From: Cycloclasticus sp.
GTDB taxonomy: Bacteria > Pseudomonadota > Gammaproteobacteria > Methylococcales > Cycloclasticaceae
NCBI GenBank assembly: GCA_002733135.1
Contig: NVUJ01000002.1
Span: 124,001-188,000 of the forward strand
Direction of reading: 5' to 3'
Length of the DNA stretch: 64,000 nt
The position numbers and the translations under genes were made by a program. Shown here piece after piece: positions 1 through 13,027 of the stretch (position 1 is its first letter; each line of letters starts with the position of its first letter). The notes below the pieces were generated by a model. That model saw nothing but the letters and a program-made list of their open reading frames with translations, was not told the DNA's origin and did not search any database.

Positions 1-2079
1 GATATTGAATCTTTAGCTGGATTACGTTCACGGCATGCTCGCTTGGAAGGTCGACTCGAATCTATTAATGTTTTACAACAAACTAATTTAGGTGATTCGC
101 GTGAGAAAGTGAGTGACTGGTTAACTCAGATGGGTTTACATGAAGCGGCTACGTTAGTTGAAAAAATTAATGTTGCGAGTGGTTGGGAGCGCGCAGTGGA
201 GATTGTGTTAGGAGCACGACTGCAAGCCATTTGTGTGGATGATGTTGACCGAGTATTAAGCCGTGTTGAGCAATTTCCTGAAGGCGAATTAATTCTATTT
301 AATGCAGGAGGTTCTGCTGTAAATGATAAAGTTTCAGACACTTCGTTGGCTAACCATGTGGCTACGGACTTTTCGTCAGTATCGATTTTGAAGAATGTGC
401 ATTTCGCGACATCAATTAAACAGGCAAGACAATTACTGTCCACTCTCGCTGAGCACGAGTCAGTCATTACTCAGGATGGCGTGTGGCTTCATTCTGATAG
501 TGTTTCGTTTAAGCATAACGATGAAAACGATAGCGTGCTAGTACTGGCCAAAGAGAAAAAAGAGTTACTTAAAACGTTACAAGAATTATCTGCTGACATT
601 TCTCAAAAAAAGCAAGCGCTAACAGTGGCACGCGTGGCGCTAACAGATTCAGAGAAGCAGGCTGATAAAGTTAGTCAGCAAGAGAGCATTTTGTTGGCGC
701 AGATGTCTGAATTAGGCATTCAGTTAAATGACAAGCAATTAAAAATAGAGCAGGCTGAGCAAAGATTAACTCAAATTATCGCCGATATCAGCCAGTGTGA
801 GTCTGATAATAAGCAGGAGACAGACAGTCTGGTTGAATGTAAAGAATTGTTGTCTCAAGCGCTAAATCAAGCGGCTCAAATTGAAATAAAACGTGAGTCG
901 CTTCAGCAGCAGCGAACTGCTAAAAAAGAATTATTAGAGGGCGCCAGAAGAGCTGCACATAGTACGCGCGAATTAACACATAGCCTGATGTTGAAGATTG
1001 AGTCCCACCGTTCTTCTCAAGCGCTTGTTACGCAAAATATACAAACTGTAAAAGAAAGAATTGTCCTCGCAAATGGAAAGGTGAAAGAGATTCAGGCGTA
1101 CATTGACAAGAGTAATGAACCATTAGATTCGCAAAAAAACGCGTTAGAAATCAGTTTAAAAAAGCATGTGGCAATCGAAGAGCAGCTTGTTAAAGCCAGG
1201 TCCGCTGCTGAAGTTACAGATCAGTTGATTAGGGAATTTGAAGCGAAGCGTCACCTAGCAGAGCAAGATGTTCAAGGAGCAAGAGAAAATATTTCATCGG
1301 CGAAGATTGACCACCAAGAAGTACTGGTGCGGAAGCAAACCTTGGTGGAGCAAATGCAAGAAACGGGCGTTGAATTAGATGAAATGCTTGTAAATTTGCC
1401 GGCAGAGGCTGAAGAGGGAGTCTGGCAGCAGAATGTTGTGAAATTAGGCGAAAAAATAAACCGTTTAGGCCCTATAAATCTGATGGCTATCGAGGAATAC
1501 GAAACACAGTCTGAAAGAAAACAGTACTTAGATAGTCAGCAATTTGATTTAACTGAAGCGCTTAAAACATTAGAATCTGCGATAGATAAAATTGATAAAG
1601 AAAGCCGGTTATTATTCAAGCAAACATTCGATAAAGTGAATGAAGGCTTTGAAAAGAGGTTCCCAAAATTATTTGGTGGCGGACATGCGTATTTGCAACA
1701 AATGGGTGACGATGTTCTTGAGTCAGGCGTGACCGTAATGGCTCGCCCCCCTGGTAAACGTAATAGTTCGATACATTTACTGTCAGGTGGTGAAAAGGCG
1801 TTAACGGCGGTGGCGCTAGTGTTTTCAATTTTCGATTTAAATCCTTCGCCGTTTTGTATGTTAGATGAGGTGGATGCACCACTTGATGAGGCGAATGTTG
1901 GTCGTTTTGGTGAATTGGTGAGAGAAATGTCTAAAAGCGTTCAGATAATTTTGATTACGCATAATAAGGCAACCATGGAAATGACCAATCAATTAGCCGG
2001 TGTAACAATGAAAGAGCCAGGCGTGTCTAGGGTGGTGACAGTTAATCTAGAGGAAGCGGCTGAGATGGCCGCCAGTTAA
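1..2079 (+). CDS. smc: Chromosome partition protein SMC, C-terminal part (5' end outside window)
   Basis: This is the ATPase of the SMC-ScpAB condensin, which compacts and segregates the chromosome. The reading frame is open from base 1, so the ORF-track start at 43 (a TTG) is not the true start and the N-terminal head and first coiled-coil arm lie upstream. In order I see the hinge region (rough residues 25-160 of this fragment, GWERAVEIVLGARLQAI), a long Gln/Glu/Lys-rich returning coiled coil (about 160-500), and the C-terminal head lobe with the ABC signature LLSGGEKALTA and Walker B/D-loop CMLDEVDAPLD. The gene is followed by zipA and ligA, a common gammaproteobacterial order. The start of its partner scpA is at the far end of this window. 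Confidence 0.97.
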   Translation, partial: DIESLAGLRSRHARLEGRLESINVLQQTNLGDSREKVSDWLTQMGLHEAATLVEKINVASGWERAVEIVLGARLQAICVDDVDRVLSRVEQFPEGELILFNAGGSAVNDKVSDTSLANHVATDFSSVSILKNVHFATSIKQARQLLSTLAEHESVITQDGVWLHSDSVSFKHNDENDSVLVLAKEKKELLKTLQELSADISQKKQALTVARVALTDSEKQADKVSQQESILLAQMSELGIQLNDKQLKIEQAEQRLTQIIADISQCESDNKQETDSLVECKELLSQALNQAAQIEIKRESLQQQRTAKKELLEGARRAAHSTRELTHSLMLKIESHRSSQALVTQNIQTVKERIVLANGKVKEIQAYIDKSNEPLDSQKNALEISLKKHVAIEEQLVKARSAAEVTDQLIREFEAKRHLAEQDVQGARENISSAKIDHQEVLVRKQTLVEQMQETGVELDEMLVNLPAEAEEGVWQQNVVKLGEKINRLGPINLMAIEEYETQSERKQYLDSQQFDLTEALKTLESAIDKIDKESRLLFKQTFDKVNEGFEKRFPKLFGGGHAYLQQMGDDVLESGVTVMARPPGKRNSSIHLLSGGEKALTAVALVFSIFDLNPSPFCMLDEVDAPLDEANVGRFGELVREMSKSVQIILITHNKATMEMTNQLAGVTMKEPGVSRVVTVNLEEAAEMAAS

Positions 2080-2101
2080 ACGAACATAAGAGATGATTGT
2101 A

Positions 2102-4803
<2,702 letters not shown>

Positions 4804-4918
4804 AAAGCTTGCCGTTAGTTTCGCAAGGCTAATTAGCAATAAATAATATTATTTATCACGCTTAAAAACATTCATCTCAAGAGGTAAACAAGGCTATCTA
4901 GAAGCGGCCTTTTTAAGG

Positions 4919-4924
4919 TATAAT
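4919..4924 (+). promoter_or_regulatory. Candidate -10 element upstream of gyrA
   Basis: A perfect TATAAT lies about 115 bases before the gyrA ATG in the 232-bp ligA-gyrA gap. No good -35 is seen 16-18 bases upstream. The predicted leader contains a small inverted repeat (ACGGC/GCCGT at 4961-4979). Nothing coding is visible in this gap. Confidence 0.45.
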
Positions 4925-5035
4925 TCAGCCTTTATTGCTCATGAATTTACAGCTGGTTTTACGGCCCTATAAAAGCCGTTTATTAACTCATTCGTCGGCT
5001 TTTTAATTACTTGTTATTTGGGGAGATTCCGGCAC

Positions 5036-7627
5036 ATGGCAGAGCTCGTAAAAGAAACCATACCCGTCAATATTGAAGATGAAATGCGTCAGTCTTATTT
5101 GGACTACGCAATGAGTGTCATTGTTGGTCGGGCATTGCCAGACGTGCGTGATGGCTTAAAGCCGGTTCATCGTAGAGTGTTATATGCGATGAATGTGCTG
5201 GGTAATGATTGGAACAAGTCGTATAAAAAATCGGCGCGTATCGTCGGTGATGTGATTGGTAAATATCACCCGCACGGTGATACAGCTGTGTACGACACCA
5301 TCGTTCGCATGGCTCAGCCCTTTTCAATGCGCCATTTATTGGTGGATGGTCAGGGTAACTTTGGTTCGGTTGATGGCGATTCTGCGGCGGCGATGCGTTA
5401 TACCGAAATTAGAATGTCAAAGCTATCTCATGAGATGTTGGCAGATCTTGACAAGGAAACGGTTGATTTTAATGCCAACTACGACGAATCTGAGCATGAG
5501 CCAACTGTGTTACCTGCGCGCGTTCCATTATTGTTGATTAATGGCTCGTCAGGTATTGCTGTGGGCATGGCTACTAATATCCCGCCGCATAATTTAGCTG
5601 AAATCACGTCAGCTTGCTTACGCTTAATTGAAAACCCTGAAACATCCATTGATCAGTTGATGGAATGTATTCCGGGTCCTGATTTTCCAACAGCCGGTAT
5701 TATTAATGGCGCAGATGGTATTCGCGAGGCTTATCAAACGGGCCGAGGGAAAATTTACTTGCGTGCTAGATATCACGTTGAAGGCGAAGAAAGTTCTAAC
5801 AGCAAGTTATCTATCGTCGTCACAGAATTACCGTATCAGGTTAATAAAGCCCGCTTGCTGGAGAAAATTGCGCATTTGGTTAAAGATGCGAAATTAGAAG
5901 GCATTTCTGGTTTGCGTGACGAGTCTGATAAAGACGGCATGCGCATGGTGATTGAGCTTAAGCGTGGTGAAGTACCTGAAGTCATCATAAATAACTTATA
6001 CCAACACACGCAATTACAAAATGTGTTCGGTATTAACATGGTTGCGTTGATTGATGGCCGCCCTAAATGTTTGAATCTAAAGCAAATATTGAATGCGTTT
6101 ATTGATCACCGAAGAGAAGTGGTGACGCGTAGAACGATTTACGATCTTCGCAAAGCACGTGAACGGGCTCATAACTTAGAAGGCTTGGCTGTTGCTTTAT
6201 CGAATATTGATGAAATGATTACGATGATCAAGGCGGCCAAAACACCGGCTGAAGCTAAAGTCAGTTTATTGGCGGCATCGTGGAAGCCGGGCTTAGTTGC
6301 TGAGCTGTTATCAAAAGCAGACTCTGATCGCTCTAGGCCAGACAAGTTAGAAAATGAATATGGTTTCCTAGACGGAGCGTACCACTTATCGCCAGCGCAA
6401 GCGCAGGCAATTTTAGAGTTACGTTTGCACCGCTTGACCGGCCTTGAGCAAGATAAAATCTTGCAGGAATATAAAGACTTATTGGTTGTTATCGACGACT
6501 TGCTCGATATTCTTGGTAGTCGCGTGCGGTTGATGACGGTGATTAGTGATGAGCTTATCGCGCTGATTGAAGAATATAAAGAAGACCGCCGAACTGAAAT
6601 TGTTGATAAGTTCCTTAACTTAACCGCAGAAGATTTAATTACCGAAGAAGATATGGTGGTGACGTTATCGCATGAGGGCTATGTGAAATCTCAACCGTTA
6701 ACGTCTTATACGGCGCAACGTCGAGGCGGTAAAGGCAAAACGGCAGCCAATACAAAAGACGAAGATTTCATTGATAAGTTGTTTATCGCTAATACGCACG
6801 ACACCGTATTGTGTTTCTCAAGCAAAGGTAAAGTGTATTGGTTGCGGGTGTTTAATTTACCGGTGGCCAGCAGAATTGCCCGTGGCAAACCGATTGTTAA
6901 CTTATTGCCATTAGATAATGATGAACGCATTAACGCGATTTTACCTATTCGCGAATTCAATGAAGATGAATTTATCTTCATGGCGACTGAGGCGGGTACG
7001 GTCAAAAAGACCAACATCAAAGAATTTGAAAAACCTCGTGCTAACGGCAAAATAGCGATTGATCTACGTGATGACGATACATTAGTTGGCGTGGCGGTTA
7101 CTAACGGTCAAAAAGACGTGATGCTGTTTGCGAGTTCAGGCAAAGTAGCCAGTTTCAATGAAACAGGCGTTAGGGCGATGGGGCGGACAGCCAGTGGTGT
7201 TCGCGGTATGCGCTTAAAAGACAAAGAGCGCATTATTTCACTCATCATTTCGGAAGAAGGCACGGTGTTGACGCTGACTGAGAATGGGTACGGTAAACGT
7301 ACAAATATTGAAGAGTACCCTATTCATAAACGTGGTGGGCAGGGCGTTATTGCGATGCAAACCAGTGAACGAAACGGTGCATTGGTAGGTGCGGTATTGG
7401 TAGACGATTCAGATGAGCTGATGTTGATTACCGATGGTGGCACGTTGGTAAGAACGCGCACCAGTGAAATATCTATATTAGGCCGAAACACGCAAGGTGT
7501 ACGAGTTATTCGCCCCAGTAAAAATGAAAAAGTCATCGGTTTAGACCGAATTGCAAGCTTAGGTGACGAAGAGATGGGTGATGATGCCGATGAAGGTGAG
7601 TCACCCGATGAACAAACAACAGATTAA
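5036..7627 (+). CDS. gyrA: DNA gyrase subunit A
   Basis: GyrA is the breakage-reunion subunit of DNA gyrase, which introduces negative supercoils with GyrB. I place the start at the ATG 5036 ([19 protein letters not shown]), not at the track's TTG at 5018, because GGGGAG lies about 10 bases upstream and the resulting N-terminus matches the family. With this start the numbering follows E. coli: the catalytic tyrosine falls at Y122 (AAAMRYTE), and the quinolone-determining positions are T83 and D87 ([10 protein letters not shown]). Winged-helix and tower regions are followed by a C-terminal beta-pinwheel with the GyrA-box-like QRRGGKGK. The tail is acidic ([12 protein letters not shown]). At 863 aa it is of normal size. 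serC follows after 19 bases. Confidence 0.98.
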   Translation: MAELVKETIPVNIEDEMRQSYLDYAMSVIVGRALPDVRDGLKPVHRRVLYAMNVLGNDWNKSYKKSARIVGDVIGKYHPHGDTAVYDTIVRMAQPFSMRHLLVDGQGNFGSVDGDSAAAMRYTEIRMSKLSHEMLADLDKETVDFNANYDESEHEPTVLPARVPLLLINGSSGIAVGMATNIPPHNLAEITSACLRLIENPETSIDQLMECIPGPDFPTAGIINGADGIREAYQTGRGKIYLRARYHVEGEESSNSKLSIVVTELPYQVNKARLLEKIAHLVKDAKLEGISGLRDESDKDGMRMVIELKRGEVPEVIINNLYQHTQLQNVFGINMVALIDGRPKCLNLKQILNAFIDHRREVVTRRTIYDLRKARERAHNLEGLAVALSNIDEMITMIKAAKTPAEAKVSLLAASWKPGLVAELLSKADSDRSRPDKLENEYGFLDGAYHLSPAQAQAILELRLHRLTGLEQDKILQEYKDLLVVIDDLLDILGSRVRLMTVISDELIALIEEYKEDRRTEIVDKFLNLTAEDLITEEDMVVTLSHEGYVKSQPLTSYTAQRRGGKGKTAANTKDEDFIDKLFIANTHDTVLCFSSKGKVYWLRVFNLPVASRIARGKPIVNLLPLDNDERINAILPIREFNEDEFIFMATEAGTVKKTNIKEFEKPRANGKIAIDLRDDDTLVGVAVTNGQKDVMLFASSGKVASFNETGVRAMGRTASGVRGMRLKDKERIISLIISEEGTVLTLTENGYGKRTNIEEYPIHKRGGQGVIAMQTSERNGALVGAVLVDDSDELMLITDGGTLVRTRTSEISILGRNTQGVRVIRPSKNEKVIGLDRIASLGDEEMGDDADEGESPDEQTTD

Positions 7628-7646
7628 TCGTATTTAGGAGTTTTAG

Positions 7647-8729
7647 ATGTCCCGTGTTTATAATTTTAGTGCTGGCCCAGCGGCTGTGCCGCTAGAGGTT
7701 TTACAAAAAGCGCAAAGTGAAATGCTTAACTGGAATGATTCCGGTATGTCGGTGATGGAAATGAGCCATCGCGGCAAAGATTTTATTTCGATTGCAGAAA
7801 AGGCAGAAGCTGACGTTAGAGAGTTGATGGCAATACCAGATAATTACAAAGTGATGTTTTTACAAGGTGGTGCAACAACGCAATTCTCAATGGTGCCCAT
7901 GAACTTACTGCAAGGTAAAAGCAAAGCGTGTTACGTCAACACGGGTGCTTGGTCTAAAAAGGCGATTAAAGAAGCAAAAATCCATTGCGATGTTCAATTA
8001 TCAGCCAGTTCGGAAGATGATAATTTTACATCGATTCCAGCGGTAGAGAGTTGGGATATCGATTCTGATGCGGCTTATTTGCATTACACCAGTAACGAAA
8101 CGATTGGTGGCGTTGAGTTCCAAGACGTTCCTGATGTAGGTGGTTTAGATTTGGTGGCGGATATGTCATCAAATATCTTGTCTAGAGCGGTAGACGTGAG
8201 CAAATTTGGTGTGATTTATGCCGGTGGCCAAAAAAATATGGGCCCATCAGGTATTGCGCTGACTATTGTGCGCGATGATTTGATTGGCAATGTTAAAGCA
8301 GGCTCTCCAACGATGATGGATTATAAGAACCACGCGGATACGGGCTCTATGTTCAATACACCGGCAACATACAGCTGGTATTTGATGGGTTTGGTCTATG
8401 AGTGGATTAAGTCGAAAGGAGGCGTGGCAGGTATCGAAGCGCGTAATGTTCGTAAAGCAGAAAAACTATATGCAGCGATTGACGCTTCTGATTTTTATGC
8501 AAACCCAGTGCAAATTTCATCACGTTCAAGAATGAATATCCCGTTTACATTAGCTAATAGTGATTTAGAAGGCGGATTTTTAGCCGATGCAAAAGCAGCA
8601 GGTTTAGTGACATTAAAAGGACACCGTTCCGTTGGCGGTATGCGAGCCAGTGTTTATAATGCGATGCCTGAAGAAGGTGTCGATGCACTCATCAGTATGA
8701 TGGCTGAGTTCGAAAGAACAAAAACGTAA
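7647..8729 (+). CDS. serC: Phosphoserine aminotransferase
   Basis: SerC is a PLP enzyme that converts 3-phosphohydroxypyruvate to phosphoserine in serine synthesis and also acts in pyridoxal phosphate synthesis. The start MSRVYNFSAGPAAVP is diagnostic for the family. The PLP lysine is K196 in YAGGQKNMGPSG, and the C-terminal GHRSVGGMRASVYNAMP is conserved. Its 360 aa match the usual length. A TAGGAG ribosome-binding site precedes the ATG. It heads a run of same-strand genes (serC, serA, pheA, hisC, tyrA, aroA, cmk) with small gaps, suggesting a serine/aromatic amino-acid operon downstream of gyrA. Confidence 0.98.
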   Translation: MSRVYNFSAGPAAVPLEVLQKAQSEMLNWNDSGMSVMEMSHRGKDFISIAEKAEADVRELMAIPDNYKVMFLQGGATTQFSMVPMNLLQGKSKACYVNTGAWSKKAIKEAKIHCDVQLSASSEDDNFTSIPAVESWDIDSDAAYLHYTSNETIGGVEFQDVPDVGGLDLVADMSSNILSRAVDVSKFGVIYAGGQKNMGPSGIALTIVRDDLIGNVKAGSPTMMDYKNHADTGSMFNTPATYSWYLMGLVYEWIKSKGGVAGIEARNVRKAEKLYAAIDASDFYANPVQISSRSRMNIPFTLANSDLEGGFLADAKAAGLVTLKGHRSVGGMRASVYNAMPEEGVDALISMMAEFERTKT

Positions 8730-8757
8730 CAAATAGTTTAATAATCAAGGTCTTAAA

Positions 8758-9921
8758 ATGTATAAAGTTCAAACGTTAAATAACATTTCTGTAAAAGGTT
8801 TAGAGAAATTCCCAAGAGATAAATACGAAGTCGCGTCGGAGATGCAAAACCCAGATGCCTACATGCTCCGTTCATTAAAAATGCACGATATGGATATTCC
8901 AGCCAGTGTGTTGGCCGTTGGCCGTGCGGGTGCGGGTGTTAACAATATCCCTATTGATAAAATGAGCTCTTTAGGTATACCTGTTTTTAATGCACCGGGT
9001 GCCAATGCGAATGCAGTTAAAGAATTGGTTGTTACGGGCATGTTGTTGGCCTGTCGCAATATTTGCCAAGCGTGGGAATGTGCTAAAAACTTAGAAGGCG
9101 ATGACGAAGCAATTGCCAAAGAAGTTGAGCAAGTAAAGAAAAATTTCGTTGGCTTTGAGCTGCCAGGTAGGACACTAGGCGTGATTGGCTTGGGTGCAAT
9201 TGGTACATCTATCGCCAATACAGCGCAAGATTTAGGCATGGGTGTGGTAGGTTTTGACCCTGCTATTACGGTGGAGAGGGCTTGGCAGTTGTCATCGACT
9301 ATTCAGTCAGCTGCTACAGTGGATGAGCTGTTATCGAAATCAGATTTCGTGACAATTCACGTGCCATTTAACGAAGGAACTAAAAACTTAATCAATGCAA
9401 GCCGTATCGCTACAATGAACGATAACGCTGTGATCTTAAACTTTTCTAGAAATGGAATAGTTAACGATGAAGATGTCGTTGCAGCATTGGATTCTGGTAA
9501 GTTATATGCCTATATTTGTGACTTCCCGAGTAATTTATTAAAAAACCATCCGCGTGTTATTACCTTGCCTCACTTGGGTGCTTCTACAGCGGAAGCGGAA
9601 GAAAATTGCGCGATTATGATTGCCAATCAACTTAAAGAATTTTTAGAAAACGGCAACATTAAAAATTCAGTAAATTTCCCACAAGTGAAAATGCCACGTG
9701 CCGGCGGTTACCGCATGGCTATTGCTAATTCGAATGTACCAAATATGGTAGGTCAAATTTCCAGCATTCTGGCTGATACCGGTCATAACATATTGGATTT
9801 ATTAAATAAATCGCGTGGCGACTTGGCTTATACCTTGTTGGATGTTGATACTGAAATAACAGAAGACGTTGTTAATCAAATTAAGAATATTGATGGCGTG
9901 TTATCAGTTAGAACAATTTAG
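8758..9921 (+). CDS. serA: D-3-phosphoglycerate dehydrogenase (short ACT-containing form)
   Basis: This protein oxidises 3-phosphoglycerate to 3-phosphohydroxypyruvate, the substrate of the SerC encoded just upstream. The Rossmann motif GVIGLGAIGTSIA is at about residues 141-153, the catalytic arginine is R231 (NFSRNG), the catalytic histidine is H272 (LPHLGAST), and a C-terminal ACT-like regulatory segment covers about 315-387. The glutamate of the usual Arg-Glu-His triad is not at its expected place: the segment reads ICDFPSN instead of a DVF(x)xEP pattern, and the loop before H272 is short. As far as I recall, a branch of 387-395-aa SerA proteins shares this feature. The physical link to serC supports the serine-pathway role. 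Confidence 0.9.
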   Translation: MYKVQTLNNISVKGLEKFPRDKYEVASEMQNPDAYMLRSLKMHDMDIPASVLAVGRAGAGVNNIPIDKMSSLGIPVFNAPGANANAVKELVVTGMLLACRNICQAWECAKNLEGDDEAIAKEVEQVKKNFVGFELPGRTLGVIGLGAIGTSIANTAQDLGMGVVGFDPAITVERAWQLSSTIQSAATVDELLSKSDFVTIHVPFNEGTKNLINASRIATMNDNAVILNFSRNGIVNDEDVVAALDSGKLYAYICDFPSNLLKNHPRVITLPHLGASTAEAEENCAIMIANQLKEFLENGNIKNSVNFPQVKMPRAGGYRMAIANSNVPNMVGQISSILADTGHNILDLLNKSRGDLAYTLLDVDTEITEDVVNQIKNIDGVLSVRTI

Positions 9922-9930
9922 GAAACCTGT

Positions 9931-11013
9931 ATGAGTGTTGATAATTCATTATCTGATTTACGAAAAGCAATTGATGAACTCGATAGTAAATTATTAACAC
10001 TTTTTAATCAGCGTGCGAATTTAGCTAAAGACGTTGCTACGGTTAAACTGCGCGAAGGCGAGGCAGTAGATTTTTACCGGCCAGACCGAGAAGCATTGGT
10101 ATTAAGACAGGTGAAAGAAAATAATCCTGGGCCACTGAATGGTGAAGACCTAGCGCGTGTCTATCGTGAATTGATGTCGGCTTGTTTAGCCGTTGAAAAA
10201 CCATTAACGATTGCTTTTTTGGGTCCTGAGGGAACCTTTACTCAAGAAGCGGCACTGAAACACTTTGGCCATGCAGTTAGCACATTAGAAACATCAACAA
10301 TCGCCGATATATTTCATGAGGTTGAAAATGGAGAAGCGCATTATGGCGTGGTACCAGTAGAAAACTCCACAGAAGGTGTTATTAGTCATACGCTTGATAT
10401 GTTTATGGCTTCTTCACTGCATATATGCGGTGAAGTGGCATTGAGAATTCACCACCACCTTTTGTCGCTATCAAGTTCTTTAAGCGACGTTAAGGTGGTT
10501 TATTCGCATCAACAATCGCTAGCGCAGTGCAGACAGTGGTTGACGACGCATTTACCTGGCGTTGAAACCATTGCGGTCAGTAGCAATGCTGAAGCGGCTC
10601 GTCTTGCCCAACAAGAAGGTGCTGCCGCCATCGCGGGAGAAGTGGCATCTGAGGTATACGAACTTAACAAATTAGCCAGTCATATTGAAGATGAGCAACA
10701 TAATACGACACGTTTTTTAGTGATTGGTAAACAGCAAGTTGGCCCTAGTGGCGATGATAAAACCAGCATGATGATTTCTACTAAAAATATTGCAGGAGCA
10801 TTACAAAGCGTTTTGGCGCCTTTTGCCTATGCCGGTATTAGTTTGAATAAGATCGAGTCGAGACCATCAAGACAAGCGGCTTGGGACTATGTGTTTTTTG
10901 TAGATATAGACGGACATAAAGACGACGAAAATGTTGCCGCAGTACTTCAAGAATTATTGCCGAATGTAAATTTATTGAAGGTTTTGGGTTCTTACCCTAG
11001 AGCGGTTATTTAA
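9931..11013 (+). CDS. pheA: Bifunctional chorismate mutase / prephenate dehydratase (P-protein)
   Basis: PheA converts chorismate to prephenate and then to phenylpyruvate for phenylalanine synthesis. The N-terminal AroQ chorismate mutase helix bundle (about 1-90, LRKAIDELDSKLLTLFNQRA) is followed by the prephenate dehydratase domain (about 93-270, FLGPEGTFTQEAA, VPVENSTEGV, NTTRFLVIG). A C-terminal ACT domain carries the phenylalanine-binding ESRP motif (KIESRPSRQAAWDYVFFVD). The 360 aa fit the family. It sits 9 bases after serA and 35 bases before hisC. Confidence 0.97.
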   Translation: MSVDNSLSDLRKAIDELDSKLLTLFNQRANLAKDVATVKLREGEAVDFYRPDREALVLRQVKENNPGPLNGEDLARVYRELMSACLAVEKPLTIAFLGPEGTFTQEAALKHFGHAVSTLETSTIADIFHEVENGEAHYGVVPVENSTEGVISHTLDMFMASSLHICGEVALRIHHHLLSLSSSLSDVKVVYSHQQSLAQCRQWLTTHLPGVETIAVSSNAEAARLAQQEGAAAIAGEVASEVYELNKLASHIEDEQHNTTRFLVIGKQQVGPSGDDKTSMMISTKNIAGALQSVLAPFAYAGISLNKIESRPSRQAAWDYVFFVDIDGHKDDENVAAVLQELLPNVNLLKVLGSYPRAVI

Positions 11014-11048
11014 ATCACTGTTAGTAAAGTAATTTCTTATTAAACATT

Positions 11049-12161
11049 ATGTCTTCAGTGAATCTTTTTTGTGATTTAGCTAATGAATCAATAAATGGCC
11101 TGTCTGTTTATCAGCCAGGTAAGCCAATTGATGAATTGCAAAGGGAGTTCGGCCTAAAGGATGTCATCAAGTTGGCATCGAATGAAAACCCACTTGGCCC
11201 AAGCAATTTTGTAAAAGACGTCATTAAACAAAACATTGATGAGCTGTCGCAGTACCCAGATGGTAATGGCTTTCATTTAAAAAACGCATTAGTTAAAAAG
11301 CTGGGTGTAACGGCTGACATGATTGCCTTAGGTAATGGTTCAAATGATATCTTGGACACTATTGCACGTGTGTTTTTAGAACGAGGCCGTGAAGCGATAT
11401 ATTCCGAACATGCTTTTGTTGTGTATTCAATGGCAACTCAGTCTGTCGGTGCGACAGCAAGGGTGTCTAAAGCTAAAGCATATGGCCACGATTTAGCTGC
11501 GATGAATGCATTGGTGAACGACAAAACGTCCGTCGTGTTCATCGCCAATCCAAACAATCCAACGGGGACGTGGTTAAAACCAAACAAACTGCTAGCGTTC
11601 ATCCAATCAGTGCCAAAACATGTGATTGTTGTGCTTGATGAAGCGTATTGCGAATATTTAGACCAAAGTGAATTGCCTAACACGGTCGAATGGCTTCAAC
11701 AGTATCAGAACTTAATTATTACCCGAACGTTTTCAAAAGCATATGGCTTGGCTGGTTTGAGAGTTGGATATGCCTTAAGTCACTCGGATATTGCAGACTT
11801 GTTAAATACAGTTAGGCAGCCATTTAACGTCAATTCATTGGGTTTGGTTGCTGCTCAAGCAGCATTGGGAGATGATGCGTACATTGAGAAAAGTAGAAAA
11901 TTAAATCAACAAGGGTTGCGACAATTAGAAGCTGGTTTTGATCGTTTAGGACTCAATTATATTCCTTCAGTGGCTAATTTCATCGCAGTTGATGTCGGTC
12001 AGAAGGCACTCGATATTTATCAAGAATTATTACGCGAAGGCGTCATTGTCCGCCCTATTGCGGCCTATAAAATGCCAAATCATTTAAGAGTGTCTGTGGG
12101 GTTGGAGAATGAAAATGATAAGTTTTTGCAAGCAGTTGCTAAGGTGCTAAGTAATGTTTAA
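11049..12161 (+). CDS. hisC: Histidinol-phosphate/aromatic aminotransferase (HisC2 type)
   Basis: This is a fold-type I PLP aminotransferase of the HisC family. It has ASNENPLGPS near the N-terminus, NPNNPTGTW, the substrate/PLP-binding DEAYCEY, and the PLP lysine K230 in RTFSKAYGLAGLRVGY. HisC enzymes act on histidinol phosphate, but copies placed between pheA and tyrA, as here, often serve as transaminases for phenylalanine and tyrosine. I infer the aromatic role from context only. The last eight bases overlap tyrA, so the genes are probably co-translated. Confidence 0.93.
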   Translation: MSSVNLFCDLANESINGLSVYQPGKPIDELQREFGLKDVIKLASNENPLGPSNFVKDVIKQNIDELSQYPDGNGFHLKNALVKKLGVTADMIALGNGSNDILDTIARVFLERGREAIYSEHAFVVYSMATQSVGATARVSKAKAYGHDLAAMNALVNDKTSVVFIANPNNPTGTWLKPNKLLAFIQSVPKHVIVVLDEAYCEYLDQSELPNTVEWLQQYQNLIITRTFSKAYGLAGLRVGYALSHSDIADLLNTVRQPFNVNSLGLVAAQAALGDDAYIEKSRKLNQQGLRQLEAGFDRLGLNYIPSVANFIAVDVGQKALDIYQELLREGVIVRPIAAYKMPNHLRVSVGLENENDKFLQAVAKVLSNV

Positions 12162-13026
12162 TAAAATGTGTATTATTGGCGTTGGTTTAATTGGCGGTTC
12201 AATTGCAAGGTCTTCGCGGAACAATCAGCTATGTACTGAGATCGTGGGGGTGGGTAGGGAACAATCTAATTTACAAAAAGCAGTTGAGCTAGGTGTAATT
12301 GACCAATATGAGTTGTCCATTGAGGATGCGGCGAAAGATGCAGATATCGTCGTTATATGCTCACCTGTTGGCTCATTTGAGTCTATTTTTCAGGCTTTAA
12401 AGAAAAACTGGTCAGATGACTGTCTATACATTGACGTGGGTAGCACGAAGCAGAGTGTTATAGCGGCTTTAAAAAAAGTCTTTGGCAAAGTACCTAGTAA
12501 TTTCGTGCCAGCACACCCCATAGCGGGGTCTGAAAAAAATGGTGTCGAAGCGTCTACGGATTCATTATTTCAGGATAAAAGGGTCATCGTTACACCGGTC
12601 GAGCAAACCAACCAGTCTTCGTTAACTACCTGTTTAGCATGGTGGAAAAAAATGGGCGCGAGGGTGTCTGAAATGAGCCCAGAACACCACGATGAGGTGT
12701 TTGCTGCCACCAGTCATTTGCCACATGTATTGGCCTATTCTTTAGTCGAGTTATTGAAAAACAAACAAGATGAACGAGAAATTTTCGAATATGCGGCGGG
12801 TGGTTTTAAAGATTTTACGCGTATTGCATCAAGCGACCCGTCAATGTGGGCAGATATTTGCGTAGCAAATGGTTCGCAAATCGTCACTTTATTACAACAG
12901 CTAGAAAAGCAAAATCGCCAGATTTCAAATTTGATTGAGGCAGGTGATAAACAAGGCTTGCTTGATATTTTTGAATCTGCGCAAAAAGCGCGCGAGCATT
13001 TTTTAACCTTCAAAATAAATAGCTAA
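12154..13026 (+). CDS. tyrA: Prephenate dehydrogenase
   Basis: TyrA oxidatively decarboxylates prephenate (or arogenate) in tyrosine synthesis. The N-terminal dinucleotide fold shows GVGLIGGSIARS. The conserved PAHPIAGSEKNG and SHLPHVLAYSL motifs carry the active-site histidines, and FKDFTRIASSDPSMWADI is family-typical. At 290 aa it is the monofunctional form, without chorismate mutase or a fused AroA domain as in some pseudomonads. Here aroA follows as a separate gene after one base, an unfused version of the same arrangement. Confidence 0.95.
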   Translation: MFNKMCIIGVGLIGGSIARSSRNNQLCTEIVGVGREQSNLQKAVELGVIDQYELSIEDAAKDADIVVICSPVGSFESIFQALKKNWSDDCLYIDVGSTKQSVIAALKKVFGKVPSNFVPAHPIAGSEKNGVEASTDSLFQDKRVIVTPVEQTNQSSLTTCLAWWKKMGARVSEMSPEHHDEVFAATSHLPHVLAYSLVELLKNKQDEREIFEYAAGGFKDFTRIASSDPSMWADICVANGSQIVTLLQQLEKQNRQISNLIEAGDKQGLLDIFESAQKAREHFLTFKINS

Positions 13027-13027
13027 T

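Noticed and set aside
5018-5035. TTG start for gyrA given by the ORF track
   Set aside because: The ATG at 5036 has a good GGGGAG upstream and gives E. coli-like numbering of Thr83, Asp87 and Tyr122.
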